DNA of 5,540 nucleotides from Gammaproteobacteria bacterium (lineage in GTDB: Bacteria; Pseudomonadota; Gammaproteobacteria; Eutrophobiales; Eutrophobiaceae), in assembly GCA_016198885.1 (NCBI GenBank), contig JACQHV010000185.1, forward strand, positions 1-5,540, given 5' to 3'. The translations under genes were made by a program, and so were the position numbers. Below, piece after piece: positions 1 through 5,540 of this stretch (its first letter is position 1; each line of letters starts with the position of its first letter). The notes beneath the pieces were generated by a model. The model was not told the origin of the DNA, did not search any database, and saw only the letters and a program-made list of their open reading frames with translations.

Positions 1-273
1 CAGATGCGCCGCTGGGGCCAGATCCCGGAGGCCAAACCCGATGAGTGGTACTACGAGATGGCCAGGCAGGTTTACCGTCCCGACATTTATCATGCGGCCG
101 CAGAGGAATTGATCAAGGAAGGCAGGATGAAACCTGAAGACCTGCCGAAGACTGACGGCTACAAATCAGCAACAGCTGAATTTATCGACGGCATTGAGTT
201 CGATGCCAGGAAACCAAACGAATACCTGAGCAAGTTCACCATTGGACTGAAGGGCGACGACACGGTCAAGTAA
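1..273 (+). CDS. CmpA/NrtA-type ABC transporter substrate-binding protein, C-terminal fragment (5' end outside the window)
   Basis: The reading frame is open from the first base and ends at TAA 271-273, giving 90 C-terminal residues. The ATG at position 4 lies inside the gene and is not its start. The text fits the C-terminus of the CmpA/NrtA/NasS family of nitrate- or bicarbonate-binding proteins: MRRWGQI, then VYRPDIYHAAAEELIKEG, then FIDGIEFDARKPNEYL and the closing KFTIGLKG. In that family the protein delivers nitrate, nitrite or bicarbonate to an NrtB/NrtCD-type ABC importer, or, as cytoplasmic NasS, senses nitrate for NasT. The ligand-binding residues and any signal peptide are upstream of the window, so ligand and location cannot be decided. 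No permease or ATPase gene follows, so this is the last gene of its unit or stands alone. The family call is firm and the substrate is open. Confidence 0.85.
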   Translation, partial: QMRRWGQIPEAKPDEWYYEMARQVYRPDIYHAAAEELIKEGRMKPEDLPKTDGYKSATAEFIDGIEFDARKPNEYLSKFTIGLKGDDTVK

Positions 274-300
274 CGGCAGGTTGTAAATATTCAGTGATGA

Positions 301-316
301 AGCACAGGGATGTGCT
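301..316 (+). repeat. Small perfect hairpin just after the binding-protein gene
   Basis: AGCACA and TGTGCT form a perfect 6-bp stem around a GGGA tetraloop, 27 bases after the TAA stop. The position suits a transcript 3' end. The stem has only three G-C pairs and no T-run follows, so it is not a canonical intrinsic terminator. It may be a 3'-stabilising hairpin or chance. Confidence 0.3.
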
Positions 317-402
317 GCATTATCCCCATGCGCAAGGTTGTCTGGCATATACTTTTTGTCAGATTAAATTTCAAATGGACACCTGGGTCTGTCTTATGGG
401 TG

Positions 403-465
403 GAAGGCGGAAAAATCAGGTCACATCCCTGTTGTCCGGAAAGTTGTTAAAAGTTTAACGCCTTC
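403..465 (+). repeat. 7-bp inverted repeat enclosing a possible folded segment
   Basis: GAAGGCG at 403-409 is the exact reverse complement of CGCCTTC at 459-465. Between the arms CAGG (417-420) can pair with CCTG (428-431). GGACA (377-381) can also pair with TGTCC (433-437), which would interleave with the outer stem as a pseudoknot. The pairings are visible in the sequence, but that they form an RNA structure is inference. Short inverted repeats of this size also arise by chance. Confidence 0.25.
446..459. promoter_or_regulatory. Palindrome GTTAAA-AG-TTTAAC, operator-like
   Basis: GTTAAA (446-451) and TTTAAC (454-459) are perfect inverted half-sites separated by two bases. The element lies about 58 bp upstream of the candidate -35 box of the Sm-like gene, where a regulator could bind. 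I cannot assign it to a known regulator family, and AT-rich palindromes of this length occur by chance. Confidence 0.2.
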
Positions 466-516
466 TGGTGCCATGCTTGTTTTTGAGATAGAAGTGCTCA
501 ATGTCAATAACTATAC

Positions 517-545
517 CTGACAATTCATTTAAAGTACGGTATCGT
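517..545 (+). promoter_or_regulatory. Candidate sigma70 promoter for the exported Sm-like protein gene
   Basis: CTGACA (517-522) matches five of six bases of the -35 consensus. TATCGT (540-545) matches four of six bases of the -10, at the ideal 17-bp spacing. Transcription would start near 552 and leave a leader of roughly 38 bases before the ATG at 590. It is the best-spaced pair I found upstream of this gene, judged by consensus only. Confidence 0.4.
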
Positions 546-575
546 TTTCGTGTAAATAATTAATTCTGTATCACC

Positions 576-581
576 AGGGAG
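576..581 (+). promoter_or_regulatory. Ribosome binding site of the Sm-like protein gene
   Basis: AGGGAG lies eight bases before the ATG at 590. This supports that start, which also places the signal peptide exactly at the N-terminus. Confidence 0.7.
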
Positions 582-589
582 TAAAAACA

Positions 590-883
590 ATGAAAAAGAA
601 TCTCATAATTTGTGTTGCCCTGCTTGTTCTGACAACGATGACGCAGACAGTGTCAGCCGAACAATTGGCGATTAACAAGGATGACACCATAGTAAACGTC
701 CTTGAAGGCCAGAAGGGGAAGAAAGTAACCGTTAAACTTGTTTCGGGTGAGGAATTATCAGGCACTGTAACGAATGTTACTGATAAATTACTACATCTGG
801 GGCAACTAACCGGCAAGGAATTTTACGATGCTGTGATACCAGTAAAAGATGTCAGCGCGATTATTGTCAGAACAAAGGAATAA
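590..883 (+). CDS. Small exported protein with an Sm-like (LSm) beta-barrel domain, function unknown
   Basis: The 97-residue product begins with a Sec signal peptide: MKKN, a hydrophobic stretch at about residues 5-17 and a VSA cleavage site at 21-23, followed by EQ. The mature protein is about 74 residues. From residue 42 the pattern resembles the Sm fold: KKVTVKLVSGEELSGTV (a basic strand, a turn with G53, then a second strand with G58), a third strand at LLHLGQL (67-73), and a hydrophobic end AVIPVKDVSAIIVR (81-94) like the Sm2 strand pair. I recognise no enzyme motif. Known Sm and Hfq proteins are cytosolic RNA binders, but a signal peptide points to the periplasm, so RNA binding should not be assumed and the barrel may only mediate oligomerisation or protein contacts. 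The gene seems monocistronic, since the next gene is convergent. The coding call is strong, the fold call moderate, and the function is unknown. Confidence 0.85.
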   Translation: MKKNLIICVALLVLTTMTQTVSAEQLAINKDDTIVNVLEGQKGKKVTVKLVSGEELSGTVTNVTDKLLHLGQLTGKEFYDAVIPVKDVSAIIVRTKE

Positions 884-944
884 ATATATCGAAATTGCAC
901 GTCCGCTCGAACTTCGTATCGGGCAGATCCCTTTCTTATCACCA
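884..944. other. 61-bp convergent gap without a clear terminator
   Basis: The Sm-like gene (+) and the exporter gene (-) end facing each other here. The best hairpin is GGGCAGATCCC (921-931) followed by TTTCTT on the plus strand, but its stem is only three base pairs. I see no strong intrinsic terminator for either gene, so read-through, antisense overlap or Rho-dependent ending are all possible. Confidence 0.4.
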
Positions 945-3095
945 TCAGTGCAGCTGTGAAAGCTCCATTACCGCATCAGCGGGGCGGAATTGTTCCTCGT
1001 ACAGAGTGGCATATAAACCACGCCTTTCCAGCAGGTTTTCATGACGGCCGACGTCGATGATCCGGCCATGTTCGATCACAGCAATCTTGTCCGAGCTCAG
1101 GATGGTTGAGAGCCGGTGGGCAATAACGATTGAGGTGCGCTCCTTGAGCAATCGTGCCAGTGCCTGCTGGATATGATGTTCTGAACGGGAATCCAGCGCC
1201 GAGGTTGCTTCATCCAGGATCAGGATCCGCGGGTTGCGCAGAAAAGCGCGCGCCAGGGCGATTCTCTGTTTCTGGCCGCCGGAAAGCTGGGCACCGCGTT
1301 CTCCTATCTCGGTCCACATCCCTTCCGGCAGTTCTTCGACAAATTCCAGGGCATTTGCTGCCTCCAGCGCTGCGCGAACTTCTTCCCGGCTTGCATCGGG
1401 ATTGGCGAGAAGCAGATTTTCCAGCACCGTTCCCGAGAACAGGATCGTCTCCTGATTGACAATACCAATGTGACGACGCAACGAGCTGATCTGCAGATCA
1501 CGCAGGTCGTTGCCGTCGATACAAATGACGCCGCTGCCCGGATCATAGAAACGTGGAACAAGATTGGCGAGGGTAGATTTACCGGAACCACTCGGGCCCA
1601 CGAACGCCACCGTCTCACCAGCTTCGATACGCAGACAGATGTCGCGCAAAACCACAACGTCGGGATCATAACTGAAATACACGTGCTCGAATTCAATCGT
1701 GCCTTTGCATTCCGTGAGCGGTTTTGCAGCCGGCCGTTCACGGATCTGGGGTTGTGTATCAAAATATTCAAAGATTCGCTCTATTGCAGCAAGCGCATTG
1801 GCGAGTACGACGCTGAGATCAGAAAGCCGTTGTAATGGAAAATAGAACATTGCGAGATACAGAAGGAATTGAGTTAACTCTCCAACCGTCAGACGGCCAC
1901 CGATAATCTGATACACGCCGTACCAGACCACCAGTACCGGCGAACCGTGCACTACGAGGCCCACCATGGTTTCATTCATCGCCATAAAGCGCACAGAATA
2001 CAGAATCTTGTTCAACAACTTGTTGGCCTGGACAGCAAAAAATTGTGCTTCAAGGGGCTCACGCGTGAAACCCTTGACGACTGCCACACCCGCGACCTTC
2101 TCCTGCAATCCACCGGAAAGGACCTCAAGCCGCTGTTGTGCTTCCTTGGTAACCAGACGGATGCGCGAACCAATCATTTTCAATGAAAGGACATATACCG
2201 GCATCAATGCAAGGGACACCAGTGTCATCATAGGATGGATCGAAAGCAGCACGGCCATCAGCACCAGCAGCGTGATGCTGTCCATCCATACGTTTGTCAG
2301 CGCTGAGCCGACGAAATTCTGCGCGAGACTCATGTCATTGACGACGCGTGTAACGATGGCACCACTCTGGTTCCTGGTAAAGAATGCATGCGACAGACGT
2401 TGTACATGATCAAACAGCGCCACGCGCAGATCGCGTATCATCCTGTGTCCTGCAATCGCGGAGAATACGCTGCGAAAATAACAGGCGATCATCCATACGA
2501 TGATGGCGCCGATCATAATCAGCACATAGTTCATCACCATTGCATTTCTGGTTGCAGCTTCCAGACCTTCCTTCAACACCACATCATCCAGCAGATGGCG
2601 CAACATCCACGGGAAGATCAGTGGCATAAGAAATTTAAACAGGCCGGCACAGGTCGCGAGTGCCACGTACGGCCAGTACGGTTTGACGTGGGCAAGGAAG
2701 CGCCAGATTGGCGTGCGCCGTTCGCGCCTGCGATACCAGTTGGAAACCGAGTTGCCAAAGGTGTCTTTGATGTCAATGATGCGCTCTGGATTCAAATCGA
2801 TCTCCAGATAACGCGAATTTGCATCAAGCAACCGGCGCTCCGATTCGTCCAGACGCAGTGTACGCCTGCGCGCGGTGATCGGCGCGGGCAGCAACATATC
2901 CTGATCGACATTGAGGACGAGTACTGCATGCGCCTGAATATCCGCGGGTTCTGCGGCATCCGGTAATAATGCAGAGAGATAGAGCTGCACATGCTGCCAG
3001 TGCTCAAACACATAATGGCGGCCTTCGCGTCGCGTCAGACCCGCTTCCAGAAAATGGGTGACGTCCTGTACCTGGCAGATGTGATAGACGATCAT
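945..3095 (-). CDS. ABC exporter half-transporter (MsbA/ABCB type) with an extra N-terminal soluble module
   Basis: The 716-residue protein fuses a permease to an ATPase and should act as a homodimeric inner-membrane exporter driven by ATP. Residues 1 to about 112 form an added soluble module (see findings). Residues about 130-440 are an ABC_membrane domain with six hydrophobic spans, near 141-163, 186-208, 262-285, 286-304, 375-395 and 405-425. Residues about 465-705 are the nucleotide-binding domain. Its A-loop is Y476, Walker A GPSGSGKST 500-508, Q-loop Q548, signature LSGGQ 604-608, Walker B ILILDE 624-629, D-loop SALD 632-635 and H-loop H660. All catalytic elements are intact, so it should be active. 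Typical MsbA-like half-transporters are about 580-600 residues, and the excess is the N-terminal module. The substrate cannot be read from the sequence; lipid, peptide or drug export are all possible. There is no C39 peptidase motif. The start ATG (3095-3093) has no good Shine-Dalgarno site and an in-frame TAA lies ten codons upstream. Confidence 0.93.
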   Translation of the reverse strand: MIVYHICQVQDVTHFLEAGLTRREGRHYVFEHWQHVQLYLSALLPDAAEPADIQAHAVLVLNVDQDMLLPAPITARRRTLRLDESERRLLDANSRYLEIDLNPERIIDIKDTFGNSVSNWYRRRERRTPIWRFLAHVKPYWPYVALATCAGLFKFLMPLIFPWMLRHLLDDVVLKEGLEAATRNAMVMNYVLIMIGAIIVWMIACYFRSVFSAIAGHRMIRDLRVALFDHVQRLSHAFFTRNQSGAIVTRVVNDMSLAQNFVGSALTNVWMDSITLLVLMAVLLSIHPMMTLVSLALMPVYVLSLKMIGSRIRLVTKEAQQRLEVLSGGLQEKVAGVAVVKGFTREPLEAQFFAVQANKLLNKILYSVRFMAMNETMVGLVVHGSPVLVVWYGVYQIIGGRLTVGELTQFLLYLAMFYFPLQRLSDLSVVLANALAAIERIFEYFDTQPQIRERPAAKPLTECKGTIEFEHVYFSYDPDVVVLRDICLRIEAGETVAFVGPSGSGKSTLANLVPRFYDPGSGVICIDGNDLRDLQISSLRRHIGIVNQETILFSGTVLENLLLANPDASREEVRAALEAANALEFVEELPEGMWTEIGERGAQLSGGQKQRIALARAFLRNPRILILDEATSALDSRSEHHIQQALARLLKERTSIVIAHRLSTILSSDKIAVIEHGRIIDVGRHENLLERRGLYATLYEEQFRPADAVMELSQLH

Positions 3096-3145
3096 TGATA
3101 TGACAATTGGTATTCGCGCCTGTTTTTACTATGCGCTATTACCAA
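3092..3145 (-). CDS. Possible 17-codon leader ORF overlapping the exporter start (ATGA)
   Basis: A TTG at 3145-3143 lies five bases after AGGAG (3155-3151). It opens a frame encoding MVIAHSKNRREYQLSYQ, with TTG read as Met. The TGA stop (3094-3092) overlaps the exporter ATG as ATGA. This is the classic layout for translational coupling, and the exporter itself lacks a recognisable Shine-Dalgarno sequence. The peptide has no recognisable motif and is probably not functional in itself. TTG is an infrequent start and the frame is short, so chance is a real alternative. Confidence 0.3.
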   Translation of the reverse strand: MVIAHSKNRREYQLSYQ

Positions 3146-3150
3146 ACAAG

Positions 3151-3155
3151 CTCCT
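3151..3155 (-). promoter_or_regulatory. AGGAG Shine-Dalgarno-like site far upstream of the exporter ATG
   Basis: AGGAG is the only strong Shine-Dalgarno match between the candidate promoter and the exporter. It is 55 bases from the ATG, too far to serve it directly, but five bases from the TTG of the putative leader ORF. Confidence 0.4.
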
Positions 3156-3167
3156 GAAAATTGATTG

Positions 3168-3173
3168 ATTATA
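3168..3173 (-). promoter_or_regulatory. Candidate -10 box (perfect TATAAT) upstream of the exporter
   Basis: On the minus strand this reads TATAAT, a perfect match. The hexamers 16-18 bp upstream do not resemble TTGACA and there is no TG extension, so a promoter here would be weak or need an activator. The transcript would start near 3161, leaving a leader of about 65 bases that includes AGGAG and the possible leader ORF. It allows separate expression of the exporter from the transglycosylase gene upstream. Confidence 0.35.
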
Positions 3174-3187
3174 AAAATGTTAGCATG

Positions 3188-3222
3188 TGTTTACTGTGCA
3201 GGCGACCCGCATCGAACAAACA
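3188..3222 (-). repeat. Two-part stem-loop between transglycosylase and exporter genes
   Basis: In minus-strand sense, TGTTTG (3222-3217) can pair with TAAACA (3193-3188). Inside it GCGGG (3210-3206) can pair with CCTGC (3202-3198) around a TCG loop; each stem includes one G-U pair. It lies about 40 bases after the transglycosylase stop, and an ATTTTTAT tract follows some 11 bases later. It could be an imperfect terminator or attenuator. It lacks the immediate T-run of a standard intrinsic terminator. Confidence 0.2.
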
Positions 3223-3262
3223 ATCTTTTCTGATGCCGGTGGTGAACAGGAACAGATTTGTT

Positions 3263-5389
3263 TTATATATCGTACGGTGATGTACGGCGCGTGCCCGATT
3301 CGGCGACCTGCGTGGCTTGCGTCAGTCTGACATAATTATTGTAAAGGGTGCGGATTTCACGCACGTAGACGACTGTTTGCCCGCAACGGCAGTTTTGTAT
3401 CGTTTCTCCTTCCTTCTCGAACGGACGTGCCAATACGAGCATGGCCTGTTCGACATTGCCAAACCAGCGATTCTCATCAAGCCCCATTTTCGCTGCCAGG
3501 TCGCGCGCACGTTTCACCCTGTTAAAACCGGCGTTATATGAGGCCAGCGAGAACCAGGTACGGTCTTCCAGCAAGAGATCGCTTTCAAACTGATTGCGTA
3601 ACATGCTGAGATATTTTACACCCCCATGAATATTTTTATCCGGGTCGGCAAGGTCATCAGTACCCACCAGTTCGGCTGTCTCTGGCAGAATTTGCATAAG
3701 GCCTTCTGCCCCTGCGGTTGATATGGCGTCAGGATCAAACTGACTTTCCTGATACATCTGGGCCACGATTAGACGCCAGTCAAATCCATATTTTTCCGCA
3801 TATTCACGCACAATCTCGTCGTAGGGTGACAGTCGATCTACCTGGGTGAGCAATCTGTTGCTGGAGATATTGTTGTCCGGTTTTACGAAATATTTTGCAT
3901 ACAACGTGTTATAGAATTTGCTGCGATACTGTTTACTTACAAATTCATTTACTGCCGACAGTAATTGAGTATCCGTGGCACGTACAACCCAGGCATGCGG
4001 CAATGGTGCGCTCAGTGCGAAATACGCCTTGATGCCGGTCTGTTTAGCCAATTCTGCCTTGAGCTGATGGCTGCCGAGAATGGTTAAATCATACATACCC
4101 AGAGATACCAAGGATAATGTCACCTCCGTATTAAGACCAGGTCCTGCCTCAACAATATCAAAATTAATGCCACGATCATGGACGCTTTCCAGTAACTTTC
4201 GATAAGGGCTTTCCGCGGGCAGGATAATGCGTCGTCCTTCCAGGTCATAGATATCGGATATTTCACTGTCTGATTTCTTGCCAATGATGACAGGTGCCGA
4301 ATAGTTATATGGCTGGGATTGTTGTGTATGATCATGTTCAACACTGCCCACAGGAAGTGATGCAGCAATGATATCGCCTTTGCCGCCAAGTAATAATTCC
4401 TGCATTTCTTCATGCGAGTTCGCCAATACCACATCGACACGCATCTTCCGGGATTGGGCAAATTTTTTAATCAGTTCATATTCGAAGCCGTGTAATTTAC
4501 CATCATTAAAATAATAATTTGCCGGGTTCTGGTAAGTGATTACACGCAGAGTTTTACGCTCCTGCATCTTTGGCAGATCATCCAGATGTACATCCGTTAC
4601 GCTCAGTGCAAGATGATTTTTATTAAGGAATTGATCCAGGGCCGCGTGCAAGCTGGTTGCTTGTGGATGTACAGCCCAGGCCCTCGCTTCACCTTCTGTC
4701 AGGTCATATGCCACATTTAATCCTGGATGTTCCTGCATGTGGGCTTTTAAAAATTCGCTATCTATAACCGCAACATCGTATTGACCTGATATCACGCGTT
4801 TCAACATAACATCCGGCGCAAGTGTTTCATGAATAGCCACCAAATCCATGGTTGAATTCTTTTTAGAAAGTTCTTCGAGTATGCCCCAGGCAGGAGATGA
4901 ACGCTTGAGGGCGACCTGCCGGAAGGCAAGATCATCCAGACGGGTAATCTGGGTGGTATCTGCCCGTACTACGATCTGCTGACGGGATGTGGTCCAGGGT
5001 GAGGTGAATCTGGCCTGATCAGTCATCCCGGCAGTAAGCGTTTTACCCTGACCGATAATGACATCTCCTTTACCTGCCTGCAGTTCCGGGACCAATAGCC
5101 AGGGAGCATCAACCGCAATTAATTCCAGGGTGAGGTGATTTTCCTTTGCAAATTTCTCCAACATGTCTATTTCCACACCCGATATAGCGCGTTTACCCTG
5201 ACGCTCCGAATAATAAAGGGCACGTAAAGAGCCATTTTGAACCATCCGCTCAAGATCACCCTGAAATATCACAGGCGAGTCATGTGCATTACCGATAACG
5301 GTTTCCTGTGAGTGGGCCGGGTTTGGGGTTGAAAAATAAAACAGCGCGGCAATAACAGCGAATAATCGCCTGCAGGAAGAGATTTTCAT
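3263..5389 (-). CDS. mltF: MltF-like membrane-bound/periplasmic lytic murein transglycosylase with two tandem SBP_bac_3 domains
   Basis: The 708-residue protein should cleave the MurNAc-GlcNAc bond of peptidoglycan non-hydrolytically, leaving 1,6-anhydroMurNAc, in the periplasm. Residues 1-27 form a signal peptide (basic KISSCRR, hydrophobic core, cleavage near AHS|QE). C6 lies before the hydrophobic core and is not a lipobox. Residues about 52-265 and 278-503 are two periplasmic-binding (SBP_bac_3) domains; the second shows GFEYELIKKFA and QYRSKFYNTLYAKYF. Residues about 522-688 are the SLT domain, with catalytic Glu E548 in QESQFDP, GLMQILPETA 563-572, the DPDKNIHGGVKYL region 582-594, ASYNAG 616-621 and YVREI 675-679. 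E. coli MltF is about 518 residues with one sensor domain, so the excess is the second domain. In Pseudomonas aeruginosa MltF, ligand binding to the sensor module is known to activate the catalytic domain. Active-site motifs are intact. The start is supported by AGAGGA nine bases upstream. The symbol is by family, not proven orthology. Confidence 0.9.
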   Translation of the reverse strand: MKISSCRRLFAVIAALFYFSTPNPAHSQETVIGNAHDSPVIFQGDLERMVQNGSLRALYYSERQGKRAISGVEIDMLEKFAKENHLTLELIAVDAPWLLVPELQAGKGDVIIGQGKTLTAGMTDQARFTSPWTTSRQQIVVRADTTQITRLDDLAFRQVALKRSSPAWGILEELSKKNSTMDLVAIHETLAPDVMLKRVISGQYDVAVIDSEFLKAHMQEHPGLNVAYDLTEGEARAWAVHPQATSLHAALDQFLNKNHLALSVTDVHLDDLPKMQERKTLRVITYQNPANYYFNDGKLHGFEYELIKKFAQSRKMRVDVVLANSHEEMQELLLGGKGDIIAASLPVGSVEHDHTQQSQPYNYSAPVIIGKKSDSEISDIYDLEGRRIILPAESPYRKLLESVHDRGINFDIVEAGPGLNTEVTLSLVSLGMYDLTILGSHQLKAELAKQTGIKAYFALSAPLPHAWVVRATDTQLLSAVNEFVSKQYRSKFYNTLYAKYFVKPDNNISSNRLLTQVDRLSPYDEIVREYAEKYGFDWRLIVAQMYQESQFDPDAISTAGAEGLMQILPETAELVGTDDLADPDKNIHGGVKYLSMLRNQFESDLLLEDRTWFSLASYNAGFNRVKRARDLAAKMGLDENRWFGNVEQAMLVLARPFEKEGETIQNCRCGQTVVYVREIRTLYNNYVRLTQATQVAESGTRRTSPYDI

Positions 5390-5398
5390 TAGCTAATT

Positions 5399-5404
5399 TC
5401 CTCT
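5399..5404 (-). promoter_or_regulatory. Ribosome binding site of the transglycosylase gene
   Basis: The minus strand reads AGAGGA nine bases before the ATG (5389-5387). It supports this start, which also gives a complete signal peptide. Confidence 0.65.
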
Positions 5405-5489
5405 ACTTCAAGCAAGCAGTGTTCCCCATTGGATCATCCGCCCGCCATAGATGTCGGCTGGCAATAATATACGCCTGAATAACACCTTC

Positions 5490-5534
5490 ATCTATATATT
5501 GGGTTTAAAATTAAGTAAAATACTACATATAGAT
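5490..5534. repeat. 8-bp inverted repeat in the transglycosylase upstream region
   Basis: ATCTATAT (5490-5497) and ATATAGAT (5527-5534) are perfect reverse complements separated by 29 bp. The inner arm overlaps the candidate -10 box. Paired operator half-sites are possible, but the arms are AT-rich and chance is likely. Confidence 0.2.
5491..5519 (-). promoter_or_regulatory. Weak candidate promoter for the transglycosylase gene
   Basis: On the minus strand TTTACT (5519-5514) and TATAGA (5496-5491) each match four of six consensus bases with a 17-bp spacer, about 100 bp before the ATG. The region is AT-rich, so other register choices are possible, and the true promoter could lie outside the window. 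Confidence 0.25.
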
Positions 5535-5540
5535 TTGTGC

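Larger units (their letters stand above)
274..589. other. 316-bp intergenic region, no convincing gene
   Basis: This stretch lies between two plus-strand genes. I find no tRNA-like or rRNA-like sequence and no ORF with a ribosome binding site. The only start-to-stop frame I followed, 375-458 (27 codons), has no Shine-Dalgarno sequence. The stretch contains the hairpin at 301-316, an inverted repeat at 403-409/459-465, a short palindrome at 446-459 and a candidate promoter at 517-545. An isolated TATACT at 348-353 resembles a -10 box but has no matching -35. The length and number of small inverted repeats would allow a structured leader or a regulator binding region, but nothing identifies one. 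Confidence 0.6.

Noticed and set aside
341..361. A sigma54-like or sigma70-like promoter around TGGCATATACTTTTTGTC
   Set aside because: The GG is not followed by GC at the ten-base spacing needed for sigma54, and the TATACT has no -35 partner at 16-18 bp.
375..458. A 27-codon frame in the intergenic region
   Set aside because: It has no Shine-Dalgarno sequence, no recognisable motif, and its end is simply the palindrome GTTAAAAGTTTAAC.
921..937. Intrinsic terminator for the Sm-like gene
   Set aside because: The GGG/CCC stem is three base pairs and the following tract TTTCTT is interrupted, which is too weak to call a terminator.
2388..2966. A 192-codon open frame on the plus strand, antisense to the exporter gene
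   Set aside because: It lies wholly inside the exporter gene, whose motifs are intact across and beyond this stretch. The antisense translation is rich in His, Gln and Cys with no recognisable domain or signal, as expected for a shadow frame.
945..3095. C39-peptidase-type bacteriocin exporter
   Set aside because: The N-terminal module has no Cys-protease motif (C8 sits in HICQVQ without the family's QxxxxxCG context), and no bacteriocin precursor is visible nearby.
3244..3255. Tandem GAACAG GAACAG direct repeat after the transglycosylase gene
   Set aside because: There are only two 6-bp copies with no further units or associated mobile-element signs, so it is most likely chance.

Overview
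The window looks like chromosomal DNA of a Gram-negative proteobacterium, most likely a gammaproteobacterium or a close relative. The main reasons are a periplasmic lytic transglycosylase of the MltF type, a CmpA/NrtA-type periplasmic binding protein, Sec signal peptides of Gram-negative type and moderate GC content. I see no transposase, integrase, phage gene, CRISPR array, tRNA or rRNA.

Layout, left to right. (1) Positions 1-273 (+) are the 3' end of a CmpA/NrtA/NasS-type substrate-binding protein gene. (2) Positions 274-589 are a 316-bp non-coding stretch with several small inverted repeats and a plausible sigma70 promoter for the next gene. (3) Positions 590-883 (+) encode a 97-residue exported protein whose mature part looks like an Sm-like small beta-barrel. 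(4) A 61-bp convergent gap follows. (5) Positions 945-3095 (-) encode a 716-residue ABC exporter half-transporter of the MsbA/ABCB type. It carries an extra soluble N-terminal module of about 110 residues. (6) A 167-bp gap on the minus strand holds a perfect TATAAT hexamer, an AGGAG site and a possible 17-codon leader ORF that ends in an ATGA overlap with the exporter start. (7) Positions 3263-5389 (-) encode a 708-residue MltF-like murein lytic transglycosylase with two tandem SBP_bac_3 domains instead of the usual one. (8) Positions 5390-5540 are its upstream region.

The two large minus-strand genes run in the same direction (transglycosylase, then exporter). They could be co-transcribed, but the gap carries its own candidate promoter. 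Three of the four products act in the envelope or periplasm and the fourth is an inner-membrane exporter, but nothing in the sequence ties them into one pathway.

The most unusual points are domain architectures: an ART-like or otherwise unassigned module fused in front of an ABC exporter, the doubled sensor domain of the transglycosylase, and an Sm-like fold behind a signal peptide. I do not see an obvious defence system or other complete new system.
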